Shown piece after piece: positions 1 to 13,241 of a stretch of DNA of 64,000 nt. A program made the position numbers and the translations under genes. The number at the start of each line of letters is the position of its first letter. Position 1 is the first letter of the stretch. The stretch comes from Omphiscola glabra (Eukaryota > Mollusca > Gastropoda > Lymnaeidae), in NCBI GenBank assembly GCA_964017045.1, contig OZ024807.1, forward strand, positions 22,300,553-22,364,552. Reading direction: 5' to 3'. Under the pieces are notes generated by a model. It was not told where the DNA came from. It did not search any database and was given only the letters and a program-made list of their open reading frames with translations.

Positions 1-969
1 TAATAGTGGACTTTCCATGATTGAAATGCCTCATTTTTTTTCTATGTTTTGTTTAGTATTATCTTTAATTAAATGTTGCACTTAGCGTCAGATGTCTTGT
101 CTTATGTTGCACAGCACGGATTTTGTTAATACCTGCACTCAGTCACCCAGTGATATATATATATATTGACAGTATATTGATGTCAGTTCTTCTTTTTTGT
201 GTTTATTTTTTTTTTTTAAATCCCAGCCCATTTATCAAATTTGAGGTACATAAAACATACACAGGACACAACAAACAATTCTACAAATTTCAGTAATGCC
301 AATGAAGATTACGTTTTGAAAAAAAAAAATATTTTTTTTTCTTTTTTTTTAAATGTAGGTTAAATTTAAACTACACATTTAGACCGATAATTCCAAGTTT
401 TTGTCTTTCTAATGTTAAATAAATAGTATGATTATTTCACCTATAAATTTGGTATAGAAGACAATTACCACTTAGAAGAGGTCGTTATCAATAGTTCAAC
501 AATTATTCACCAAATTGTTTTAAAAAAGAAATTTAACAAATTGTTACATTTTTAAAATGAACTTTGAAAACTATGAATAAAATAGGACAACGATGCTAGC
601 AAATGTGAAACTTTAAATATACTAAACATCAAGTAATCAATATACTAACTTAAATGAGGTCGCTGAAATGGGTGCTGCGCAAGGCAATATGGTAATTTGA
701 AAATGAACGCGAAATAATATATATGAATTCGTATTTTTTTGAAGACTTGTAAAATGAAAAAAAAAAAAAAGTGTCGGATATTCATTAAATGTTAAACTAT
801 ATTTATTGTAAATCAATAAGAACTAGGAGGTTTGTTGTGTTGTCTATACTCCGGTGTTTTGTACCGTTGGTGCTTTTTTACATTCACATTTTTGTTCGTT
901 TGTTTTGTTTTATTTTTCCAGGGATCTTCATTCCTTTTACCTAAATCTTTATGTTATACAATTTTGAGC

Positions 970-1260
970 AATGGCATCTAAAGTGAGCGAATCCCAAGCG
1001 TGTAGACTAGAGCCCAATCCCCATCATCAAATCGAGACAAGGAAAATGACAGCCAGCATCCTGGGTGTATGGGACTTATTAGCGCTGGATGAACACAATA
1101 GAATTGAAACTCTGAATTCAAGCCCGCCGATAGAATCCTGTATGCGGTATGACAGTGATACAAAATACATTCCAGCAACCCTTGAAAAGAGACTGATGAC
1201 AAGCTGCATCATCCAAACATGATGTTTCCTTTGATTATCCATATGGTTCGATAGAGGTTC
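970..1260. repeat. Dispersed repeat remnant, copy A
   Basis: A stretch of more balanced base composition in an AT-rich flank. It aligns by eye with 33875-33995: both contain GAAACTCTGAATTCAA, followed by a similar purine-rich run, GATGA or GTATGA, and ACATTCC. The open frame here (83 codons) is therefore more likely part of a mobile repeat than a host gene. Confidence 0.5.
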
Positions 1261-2502
1261 TTTGATAAGTAGGGACACAATTCATCAAACTAATGAAAAA
1301 ATACCTACGTAAACTTATAAAACTATCAGTGCAATATATATTTAGCAGTTCACAAGTTTAATTATTCGAGGTTTCAATCACCTTTACCAGAAAGTAATTT
1401 TTCTGCACTTCATTTGCTCAAGATTGCTGATAAATTAATGCTTATCTGTAGGTCTTCTTCTATTGTTCATGTAAACAGGGAGTCATAACATTCTTATTAT
1501 TGTGTAGTTGGTGACAATAATGTTACAACATATTCTTAATAGAACTTAAGTGTTTGGAAGAAAACTCTCTAGTTTGTCTTCTGCAAATGTGTTGTAAAGG
1601 TCCGTGTGAACGAATGCCTTTTCTTGATTGCTTTAAACTTATGACATAAATACGAATGGACCTGATGAAGCAATGTTATAGACATACTGATTTATCCCTG
1701 GTATTGAGAAGGTCCTATAGTACCTTCTCTTTTATATACTCTAACGATATTTAACTGTTTTGAATTCTACATAAGGGAAAATGTATTTTGCAAGCATACA
1801 GATCCCTCAGTCTGATCTCTTGTTTTTGCAACTGTTGTAACAATGATGAATACAAATCTGCGAATGTTAAAAATATCACATTTTCACATTGAAGATGTTG
1901 ACTTGTTCAATAAAAGCGTATCTAAAATTTCATTCCAAAAGAAATAAGAATAAACACAAATTCATGACAGGTCTTGATTAAAACAGTTAAGAAATAGATA
2001 GTGGAAATAGTTCTCTCCAGAACAGATGGTTCTTAATGATTCTAGTTAAGTCTTCAATAGACTGCGCATTTATGACGATCAAGGGAAAATAAAAAGCATA
2101 TGATCAATTAGCACTAAGTGTATACATTTCTTTTTTAAATCTTCATTCGCATTCTTGTAATTATCATCTTTGTGTGTCCTCCATTGAACCGAATTCCCTT
2201 ATCAATTTCTTTGGCTACGTAATGTTTAATACGGCCTGACTGCATTAAAAATTAATAGATACGTTAGAACATTGCACTGAAACTAGAGCTATCATTTCTG
2301 TACATTAATTTTAAGACATGTCTACATATATTTATTTACATTCGTAACTTGATGTTTTAGATCATCATATATTATAAGGTAATACATAGTTTAAAATCAC
2401 TTCACTATTGTAATAAATAATAATGATAATTTACTTTTTCAAAAGAATTACAAAACAATAATAATGTTATTAAAAATAATCATAATTTTCACATACAAAT
2501 TA

Positions 2503-2531
2503 TATAGATATATATATATATATATATATAC

Positions 2532-2562
<31 letters not shown>

Positions 2563-2608
2563 CAAATATATCTATATATATATATGTATAAACATATATA
2601 TATATATG
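2503..2608. repeat. AT microsatellite
   Basis: Interrupted TA dinucleotide tract with occasional C or G steps, about 100 bases. Confidence 0.9.
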
Positions 2609-4268
2609 ATTAATTATCAATTAAACAAAGTGCTTTAAAATAATATATACTTATTCCTATCGTTTAGGCCTTTTATATCATGCAAATGTGATTTTTAAGA
2701 CCTAATAAAAATGTAAAACGTGTCATAAAAATGTCTAAATGTTTAGCTGTGTATCTTGCTATCTTATGGAATTGACCTAATGTCACATTTAGAGCTTAAA
2801 AGTTTTACATCAGAGTTTCTAATATTTCCTCTTCTGTCTTCAACATTGACGACTTTCTTTATTTTTCATTGATCCACAATTTTTAAATTCAATTGTATTT
2901 CTTTGTTCAGCTGCTAACAAAATATATATATATATGTATAATGACATTAATTAATAAAATAAAAAGTATATATTGAAATTAAAAAAGAATGAAGAAAGTA
3001 AAAACTAAAGCTATTAACATATACATATTATTTTTAAAATAAATGCATTCCCATCCTTATAATTGTTAACCACGCAAACCCTGAATTTAACGTGGACTGC
3101 ATGTGCAAGTACTCTAGATAATGAAACCCGTCGTTAAGGCAAAGAACATATATTTAATCAAACCAAAACAAATAAATATAGTTACGAAAAATATAACTGA
3201 AAGGATTAAAAGGAATGCATATATAATATATGTTACTTTTAGTAATCATTTAAAATAGCATTCAACATAATGAACACAAATACGATGACAGAAAACAAAT
3301 AAGATATGCATTTTTTTTAATGGTTATAGTAAATACATTTTTATTAACCAAATGAAAAAAAAAATACTTTTAAGCCAACAAAATTAAATTACATTAAATC
3401 TTTATGATCATGCTAAAATTAAGGCCATATTTTAAGACAATATTTTTTTTTTTAAATTCTATTTTGTTCAATTTAAAAATTAAATAACACGATTTCATGA
3501 CCTACCCTGAGGAAGTTATCTATTACCTTAGACATTTAAAAAACATTTTTTTTTTTTCTAAAATTGATTTTATTTTAATGTAAAAAAAAAAAAAAGGAAA
3601 AAAAAGATTGAATCTGATATTTAGAGAATCTATAGGACACTGTATACAAATAATGAAAGAAACACACTTTAAAAACAAAAAAAAATTCCTTAAATGCGTA
3701 ATTTCAAATGAATGACTAAATAAAACTTGCAATCATAATTGAAAATAAAATACATAATTAATGGATTAAAAGTAGAAAAAAACAAACACATTAGTATTAA
3801 TTTAAAAAAATATATTAACAAGAAATTAATTAATTTAATACAAAAAGTACGTCGACAAATTATTTTCCAAAATGCAAAACTTAATTTAAATATGTCTTTT
3901 AAAAATGAATCAGAAATTTAAAAGTGTATTAGACTTCAAAACGTTCTTATTTAAAGGTGCGTTCAATACCCTTTAACATATTTGCTAATTTACATTACCA
4001 TATGAAGTTATCCGGATATGTCACCGCATATAACTAACATTATTGGAGGTCGCACATACAGACATATGTGGAGACAAATTATTGGAAGATAATAGAGAGT
4101 GAGGTACATAGAACATCCACGATGTACACAATGAACCAGTAGTGATAATTCAGGCATTACAATGACAACTATGTATAACATATACATTTAATAGCAACAA
4201 ATAGTCTTAGATGTGTAAAATTACTCATGTTTCAATGACTAGCTTATAATGATGTAATGATATTTATA

Positions 4269-4302
<34 letters not shown>

Positions 4303-4618
4303 TGATATTTAAATACTTGTAAAAGTTTTTACTTCATTTCAGTGTTTGGGATACATCTTGATGAAATTTGTACATTAAAAATGATTAAAAGAATATAAAT
4401 ACAATATTATCACCATCTTTGCAGAATATATTTGATTGGTAATTATTGTTCTCTCAAATTATAAGTAAACGCACGTTATTTCTTGTATGCAAAGCAAACC
4501 AAACTTGTCACTGTAATAATTATTTTCCTTTCATTTGCAAACACATTGTTTTATCTGAACATACTGTTAAATTGAATTCAATGACTTTCAATGCGTACAT
4601 TTCTAAAAAAAATAACGA

Positions 4619-4624
4619 TTTATT
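4619..4624 (-). promoter_or_regulatory. Candidate polyadenylation signal of gene 1
   Basis: AATAAA on the minus strand about 104 bases past the stop codon of gene 1. It is a plausible polyadenylation signal, but the hexamer occurs often by chance in sequence this AT-rich. Confidence 0.4.
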
Positions 4625-4727
4625 CTATTTAACTTAAGATATATATGCATACATCTATTTCTATAGTAGATATCATATCGTTGTATAATGGAACAAAACA
4701 CAACGGAATTTAAAGTAGATACTTTAG

Positions 4728-4970
4728 TTAAACAGACACATTTTGGTTAACTGATTGGTGTGCCTTAGGCTTGTCTTCCCTTCTCATCTTCGATTTTCCC
4801 TTTGCTCTCCTTTTCATCAAGTTAAAATCCAGCTGTGCGTATTCTACTTTCTCGTGGGAACCCGAGGCCTGGGATATCTTGGAAGACGCCTTAGATTTAT
4901 TTGAGCTGATGTCACTGTTACTCAATTCTAAGTAAATCAGCCCTTCTTTAGAAACGTAACGACCCCAGTT
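4728..4970 (-). CDS. Gene 1 exon 14: terminal cytoplasmic exon with two ITIMs and stop
   Basis: A 243-base terminal coding exon (acceptor CATTACAG), residues 1012-1091, then TAA. It contains LIYLEL (Y1024) and VEYAQL followed by DF (Y1055). The two tyrosines are 31 residues apart, a spacing suited to the paired SH2 domains of SHP-type phosphatases. The C-terminal third is strongly basic (KRRAKGKSK), then polar. Confidence 0.86.
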   Translation of the reverse strand, partial: NWGRYVSKEGLIYLELSNSDISSNKSKASSKISQASGSHEKVEYAQLDFNLMKRRAKGKSKMRREDKPKAHQSVNQNVSV

Positions 4971-7900
4971 CTGTAATGAAGAGACATTATGTAATACGTT
5001 TTTTTAAAAATATGTGCACAGTTAATATATATAGACATACATGTTTTAAAATATGTTCTAATAAATAGTACGTTTGATGAAAGATAAAAATAGTTCAATC
5101 CAATAGTATGTTAAACTATCGCCTATTTATTATGATAAATACAATGTGTATAAATATATTATTTAATTAGAATTATTATGTATGATACTATGTCTTAGAA
5201 TAATAAATACATGAACGGTGAATCCAATAACTTGAAATTATTCGCGCACAAAAGGAACTGACTAATATATGTATACTGTGTTTCCGCTTGATATGTAGAT
5301 GTGTGTACTGCTTGAATAGGACATTTCGTATTGAGGTCATGGCCTTATAGCAGTTATAGTTCGACTTGTATGTTGCGTTTCCAATTCAAAAGTATGTTGT
5401 TAGTTACATAAGATGGATTAAATATCACATTATCTCGATCGGTACGTAAAAAAATAGGTCGTTCTCTTAAGGCAAACTTTGATCAGTTTGCTAGTTCACT
5501 TATCATCTGAATACCAGCAATGCTACTTTAGGATCCCATAATATGCTTTATTTAAAAAAAAAAGAAAACAACAATTCATTTATTTCAAAATGTATATGGC
5601 TTACCTCCCCTTCCGTAGAAACAATTGATGATCGGAAATGGTTTGATTGTTCGGTGCTGACGACCAAGCGGTCTGAAAAATAGGTTGAGTCTTCTGAACC
5701 AAGTCTGATTGTGGATCCAATGCTGGTTACATCTGTTGAAACAAAAAATAGATTATCAATACACATATATCAATGATGTGTTAATTACAACAGTGAGTAG
5801 ATGTAATATTTTAATATGAGTAATGGTATATTAGCATCTTTAAAAGATATCAAACAAAACAAAATATTAACAAAATAATATTACAATCGTTCAATATGTT
5901 ACATTTGAATATTGTTTAAATGTTTAAAAACAATCCATAGAGCTACCACATGGCAATGCCATTAACTGTGTGTCAACCTTGCGCATGTGTACAAACATAT
6001 TGAGTGGTGTGACTTCAATTACCAAAGACAACACCAAAGACCGCAGCCAACACCTGGCTTGATATAAAATCAGCTTCTATTCTAATACGACATGTGAATT
6101 TACCATAAATAAATACATTGAAAGTGGAACAAGATATTCTTTAAAATGAAAAAAAAAAACAGGACTATTACGTGAACGTTTCGGATGGATGACTTCTTAA
6201 GTAGAAAACACAAAACAAGAAACAATAAATAATGAATAGTTCATGAACAACATTCATATTTTCAAAGATATATATGATATTATATGTAGATATCTCTGTC
6301 TCTGTGTAGAAACAAAATGCACTTAGAATCACTAGTTAAAGCTATTGTGTTAAAAATTATTTACAAGACCTACATATTGATATCGATTTAATTTTACACC
6401 AATCTACCTGTTGATTGGTCTGTCCAGTGTCCTTCGCTTGCACTGCCAAAGTGAACAGATTTTGAGCTCAGGTTTCCCTTCTTCTTAAATGATGATTTCG
6501 AAAAGGGCAAATGGAATTTTTTGTCTCTTTCAGGCAGAATAACGTCATGATGAGGCTATATTCGGGGAAAGGTAAAAGCATAACAATTGTGATTGATGGT
6601 TTTCAGATATATTTAAATACATCAATTTTAATCAATTAACTTGTGTTAGAGGCAAACGTCTAGGCTGTATTAATTACAATTATTGTATTTTAAATTATAA
6701 AGAATGTTGTTTTAATTCATCATTTAGAATCTTTATAAATTAGACGTAAATTTAGGCTATCATAAAAAAAGATTGTGTATAATGCATAAAGAATGCGCTC
6801 AGTCCGTTTAAAGAGAATACTAAAAAAAATCATATTTTTTTCAATACAATTAAAACTCTCAATGGAAAAAAGACAGATAAAGTTAACTCGCAGTAAATTA
6901 AGCATATAAGCCAAACATGGCAATTGCTACAAATGTTATACAAATGTAAATATAACATTATATAAATAATAAATAATGTAGAAGACTGGAAGATCACTTT
7001 AATCAACGTACTTAATTAACACTACATGAAGTGATTCAACAAACAGTATAACTTTTGTATTTGGATAATAGCAAATGATGATATTCTACCATACATTATA
7101 ACTTTTGTACATGGATACTACCAAATGAAGATATTCTACAAAAAAATATAACTTGTGTACTTTAACAAATCAAAATGATGATATTTTAACAACAAGTATA
7201 ACTTTTGTACTTGAATATTACCAAATGAAGATATTCTACCAAAAAGTATACCTTTTTGAACTGGAATAAAACCACATATAGATGTGTTATCCCCATAATT
7301 AACTTAAGTACTTGAATAATACCAACTGAAGATATGATGCCAACAAATATAACGTATGCACTCGAGTAATACCAAATGAAGATATTATGATACCAACTCT
7401 TATAATACAGTATGTACCTAATTAATACCAAAATAAATATATGATACCATTAATTATAACTTATGTACTTGAACACTAACAAATGAAGATATGGTACCAT
7501 CAATTTAAGTTAATATTTTCGCATTCCCCACAGCAGCACTGATAAATATTTTCAACGTTCTTACATGATTTAGATAATTTATAATAAGAACAAATTCGTA
7601 AAAACCTTATAATCGGGTTTCTTTGATTAAACACTCGAATATCTTTATATTATGCAAACGATAAATTGTTGCGGCGCGGTGACAATCTACGCCGATAAAG
7701 TATTTGAACATGATGTTTTTAGGCTTGAAGTTGAAGGAAGACACTATTACAAAGACGTTTCGACTAGATGCCATCTTAAGCTGAAGCGTCTTTATATCTG
7801 TCATATCTTGTCATCTCAAATTAACGCAATCGTGTTTAATAGTTTATATATTTTTAGAGTCTAATGACAAAGATGTGCTCCATGATTGAATACACTATGT

Positions 7901-9328
7901 CTACCCGACAGAAAAAGAAGTACACTACTTTTTTACTTTCATGCAGCAAGAGTTATTTATCTTAATCTTTGTAAAAGATTTTTTTAAAAATAAAATTGCG
8001 CTTTATTTAGAACACGTTTTTTTAATTGTGCGTTTGAACACATACCGTATAGCCATTTGATTCGTTGCCATTGTCTGTCATCATCTCCCGTTGAGCATCA
8101 GAGATGTTGGCGTAATAGGACCTGTCCTTTACCACTTTGTACTGTTTAGCTAAATAGAAAATAAACATGAGTTGTATAATATATAATGCGCGATCATAAT
8201 TCAGAGTATCTCAACTAAAGGTGCTGGTGTTTAAACATGACAGAGATGAAAACAATTAACATCAATAAAATTTGGCTGATTTTCAAATAGTTTTATCTAT
8301 GCATGACTAAGACAAGGATACTTCTTTTCTTTTCATTTTATATTATACTTTTTTTAAATTTTTTGTTTCAATTAAGATAGTAATCTATGTTTACCTTTTT
8401 CTTGTAAGTGTTTGGAGCATCTCCTTTTCTACTAAGTGTTTTGATTTCTTTATTTTGTGGTCAATTTTGACTTAACACGTACAAAGAACACTAGTAACTT
8501 TAATTAACCAATATAATATGAATGTAACTTAATGATTAACCATTATGCTCGGCAATTATTAGGTCAGACGCATTATATTTTTAGAAAGTTGCTGAAATGT
8601 TAAAGAAAATTCACTCATTATGTAAAACATTAGAAAAAACTCCAATATTGTTTACAAAATAAAAAAAGCAATTCCATTTTCTTAGCTAAAACATATTAAT
8701 TTGTGAAAACATATGTTGGAAAGGGAACCCTGTTATATAGAGTAAAGAATCAAAATGAGTTTTTTTGTGAATTAAAAAAAAGCCAATAGTGTGATTACAA
8801 TTAATATATATGAAGATCTAAACGTATTCGCATTTTTTTCTTTAGGTATGGAACACATGATTAAACTGACTGACTACATGTCTAGCATTTCATAGGCTTC
8901 TAATGATCACAACACGGATTTTCTTAAAATATTGATTCTAGAGTTTCACTCAAATTTCAGACAATTAAAAATTGTCACAAATTGTCAATTACTATGCTGA
9001 GTAGTTCAATTACAGCGTTTTCAACTCACGACCCTTTTCATATACAGAGTCAAAGTGACCTCCTTTTTTTCCATTGGAAACCCCAAGATCTCAGGTTGAG
9101 AAAACAAGTTATCACTATTTATTTTTCCAGTATAAATGATTGGAATATGTATTGTTAAACGATTTCAGGATTGCTTTTACGAGTGGGTAAAGGAAAAAGT
9201 GCACTAGTTAATAATATGAAAAGTTCTAAAGGGTTTGATTGTAAGACGGTATCCTTCGAAAGAATGAAAATGTATTATTCTTTACTTTAGGGAAAAAAAA
9301 CGACACACCAACATATTTAGTTTTTTCA

Positions 9329-9387
<59 letters not shown>

Positions 9388-9767
9388 AAATAGCGTTAAT
9401 TATTTTATCAATAACTTATGAATGTATTTTTTTTTAAACAATAAATTACTACTATTTTATATTGAGAAAAAAAACAACAATAAGAATGAAATCAATGTAA
9501 GAATGTGTAATCTGTCAAGATTGAAAAGTCAATGCTGGACTTACCATGTCTTCTCCGGGAAAAGAGCACCGCGCCAACAGTTATGCATGTCAAGCACAGG
9601 AGCAGCACCACACTGACCAGTATGACTCCAGCATGGGAGTTATCTGAACGTAGTGTGTTTAGCGATGTCTCATCTGTTCAAAAATTTGAAAACATTACGT
9701 TGGTGTAATAACATGTTTTGACTCTTCTCCATCTCTGTCTCACTCTTAGCTACCCCTATCTCTTTGT

Positions 9768-9804
<37 letters not shown>

Positions 9805-9818
9805 CCTCCCTCACTCCC

Positions 9819-9850
<32 letters not shown>

Positions 9851-9955
9851 TCTTTTCTCTATTTTCATCTATCTCTCTTTCTCTCCAACTCTTTTTAAGT
9901 TTATTTTACCCTATACCATTATTTATCTCTTAATCTAAATTCAATCTTATCTCTT

Positions 9956-10014
<59 letters not shown>

Positions 10015-13000
10015 AATCCTTCTAATCCATTTCTTTCTATAACTCTCACAATTAAGTCTACATCTTTGAGTATACCCATTTCTGAAGTTAATATGTATCT
10101 CTCACTCTCTAACCCTCTTTGTCTCTGAAGCAATTTCTTTAGCTATAATCATTTCGGAAACTACAAACTTTTATATATTTTCACGTTTTGTAATTGTGTT
10201 TATCTTTTTCATTCACTTGTAAGTTTTTACAAAACATCGTACGCTATACCTAATCATACTTCACTTCAGTCGACATGTTTAAAATTTAAGCGATGAATTG
10301 AATCATTGTAATGTCTTACTTTGAAATTGTAAGGAAATGTTCATCGCCAGACTTTGATTACTTGCATCCCATAGTTTGAGTATGTACTTCCCTACGTCAT
10401 CCGTTGTTAAGTTATTAAACCTAAGCCACAATGTATAATCAACGAAAGAATCGTTGTTCTTGTTCAGGTTATAGCACACACTACAATCGCCGTGTCGTAT
10501 TTCTTTTCCATTAAATAGAACGGACGAGTTAATGGTTCCTCTAGCAATAAGGCAAAACGTCACCACGACCACATTTTGATCACGTGACACTGTAATGTTT
10601 CTTGTCATTGTTTCGTTGGCACACAGCCTTGGTGGACCTGTAACAAATGTGTTAGGAGTATAATTATAGGGTCTACGTATGGAAATCACAACTTTAGCAA
10701 TCAAATACAGTCCCATGATTATAATTATTTAATATTTAAATGTAAATGTAGGTGTATTAACATTATTAACAATGCAATAAGACATACTAAAATATGCTGC
10801 TCTTGTAAGTACGAGCAAACGAGTTTACCGGTAATTCCATCTATGTTTTCATATACATATTTTTAAATACGACCAAATGGGCTAGTCTCTTAAATTAAAC
10901 ACACCGAAATAGTTCAAAACAAAATGTTGAATAATAACTTACACGATTGTATTGCTAAGTATGTATTGTTAGAATTAACTTCAGAAGACTCTATATGGTT
11001 CGCTCTGCACTGATACATGCCCGTATCAAGACACGTTATGTTAACTATGGAATGCATGGCCTGGTCTGTACGTTCTTCATAAATTGTGTTTGCTTCTTTC
11101 CTTATAGAAATCGTTGAATTGTAATGTCTTGTCACTGTACATCTCAAAACAGCATTGGACATCTCAGTAGCCAGTGTTTTGTTAGGAGATCCATTTATTG
11201 TGAATGACTCAATTCGAAACAAATCTATAACAGATATATGTAATTTATTTTAACCTGTAAACTCTGAGAATTTAACAAAAACATATTAGTTTCGAAATAT
11301 ATAATATTTTAATGCCCTTAAGATTACTTTTACAACGATTGAGGAGTGTCAAATGATGGTGTCATAATTTTAGGTCTATTTATTTAAAACATATATTAAG
11401 AAAATAGCATTGCTATTTTTTTAATATTCTTTTTAAAACTAGTATATAGTTAGGATATAGATTTTGTAATACACTTACCTCTCATAACGTTTAGAATAAA
11501 CGGAATCTGTAATTCTTGATCACTTACAGTTTTGAAAGTGACATTGAGAAATCCAACATTTTCATAAGTGACATTTTGTATGATTAGTTCGACGTTATAT
11601 GTAAGAGATGTCTCGTCAAACTTTGATTGGACAATAAGTTGGTCCCTGTTGCTAGTACGGTTATACATTTTACCATTGATTACAACGTCTTTACTTAGTT
11701 CTGGGTAGGACCGGAGACAGAGTTTTATTGTTATTGTCTTTCCAAATATTACATTGTATGTCGTCTGTGGTCTTGTTCCATTGCAAAATACTGGAACACC
11801 TGTAATATCAAAACTATCAGTTTACAATTTAACTGGCTGTTTGGTTTTTTAATATATTATTTTTAGTCTAGTAACATTTCATACATAATATGACATCTAT
11901 TTTTTTTTAACTGTTGTGTTTTTTTCATGTTTTTTTTGAAGCTGCTTTTTTTCAACAAAATAATGAGGCGTGCTTGAAAAAAACAAATTACATTTCAAAT
12001 AAAATTCATACAGTTACAAAGTATATGAGAAAACGATTCATTTTCAGTCCTAATTATTTATTTTCATTACATTTCTTTTTGCAGTGGTGTTAAAAAAAAG
12101 TTTAATCTTGTAAATAAAAGAAAGATTCGTACTATGGTAATGAAGGTGTTTAGGGTTTATGAAAAAAATATTCCCATCAAGATATGCTTAAGCTTGATTA
12201 TTCAAACAATACAAATAGACGGAGATGTCGGCCAAATGTTAAGTTAAAAAATGAATTTTAAAAAAACGCAAGATAACAGAACTTTAAAAGAAACTCGAGT
12301 TTAATGTTTTTTTAATGAAACAAGTGGCAGGTTAGTTATGATGTGCATATCAGTCTTGTTCTGAAGTGCATATCAGACTTTTGCTGAAATGTATACCAGT
12401 GTAGTTCTGATTCGTATACTAGTCCAGTTCTCATGTGTACACCTGTCTAATTATAATGTGTATACCAGTATCTAACAGGGACAATTGCTAATATAATAAT
12501 GGCTTAAACTCATATGATGTCCGAAGAAATCCTTAACGAGTGCTTTAAGCGATAAATTAATGTTTAGATGAATTTATCTTTCTAGACACGCCATATACTA
12601 ATACGACCACTAAATCATAGAATTAGGATTATTGGTGTTTAAAAGATTAATATGAAATTGTGTGGTTCGCATAATAAAAAGACAAAAAGACTAACTTGTT
12701 GAATATGATAAAGAAAAAAGAAAAGACAATTATTGCGTAACAAATCAAGCAAACAAACAAACGAGCTAATGAAAAAAAAAGTCAAAAAGTTCAAAACAAT
12801 TCAGGATTTGTTAGAATTATATATGCATGTAAAGCCATACAATAGAATGTCGAATAAAAAATAGTGTACTTGATAGTTAAAAATTAAGATATAGAACACT
12901 ATGAAAATCATAATAAAAATGATGCTACGCTCAAAGTATTCCTAACAAGGGATAGACATGGATGAGTAGTAATTCACAAGAACAATAATTGACTTGAAAT

Positions 13001-13199
13001 AAGTAGAAAAAGAAAGACGACTATGGATAAATAAACGAGAAGTTGGATTTGCTTTATACTTGTGACTTTTTCATTCCTGAATATTTCAGATAAATATCAC
13101 ATAGAGTAATAAACAGAGACTATCACGCATTGTGTTTATTTGTAATAGTATGATTTACAAAGGAAAAAAAAAAGAAAATCCTACATTAAGGGCATAGGT

Positions 13200-13241
<42 letters not shown>

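Larger units (their letters stand above)
1..4600. other. AT-rich flank, no gene seen
   Basis: Apart from the repeat remnant at 970-1260 and AT microsatellites (about 2500-2600 and 4264-4303), I see no conserved coding signature, exon-like block or RNA gene. The short open frames are AT-rich and lack domain features. This is the 3' flank of gene 1. Confidence 0.6.

Noticed and set aside
7652..7864. Overlapping frames on both strands as an extra cytoplasmic exon
   Set aside because: No acceptor/donor pair with compatible phases; exons 11 and 12 already join in frame at phase 0, and gene 1 totals a complete reading without it.
9422..9616. Plus-strand frame over the membrane exon
   Set aside because: It is antisense to gene 1 exon 10, which has the membrane helix, correct phase and splice sites.
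9718..10133. Open frames of 71 and 67 codons in the TC-rich region
   Set aside because: They are translations of dinucleotide repeats without biological composition.
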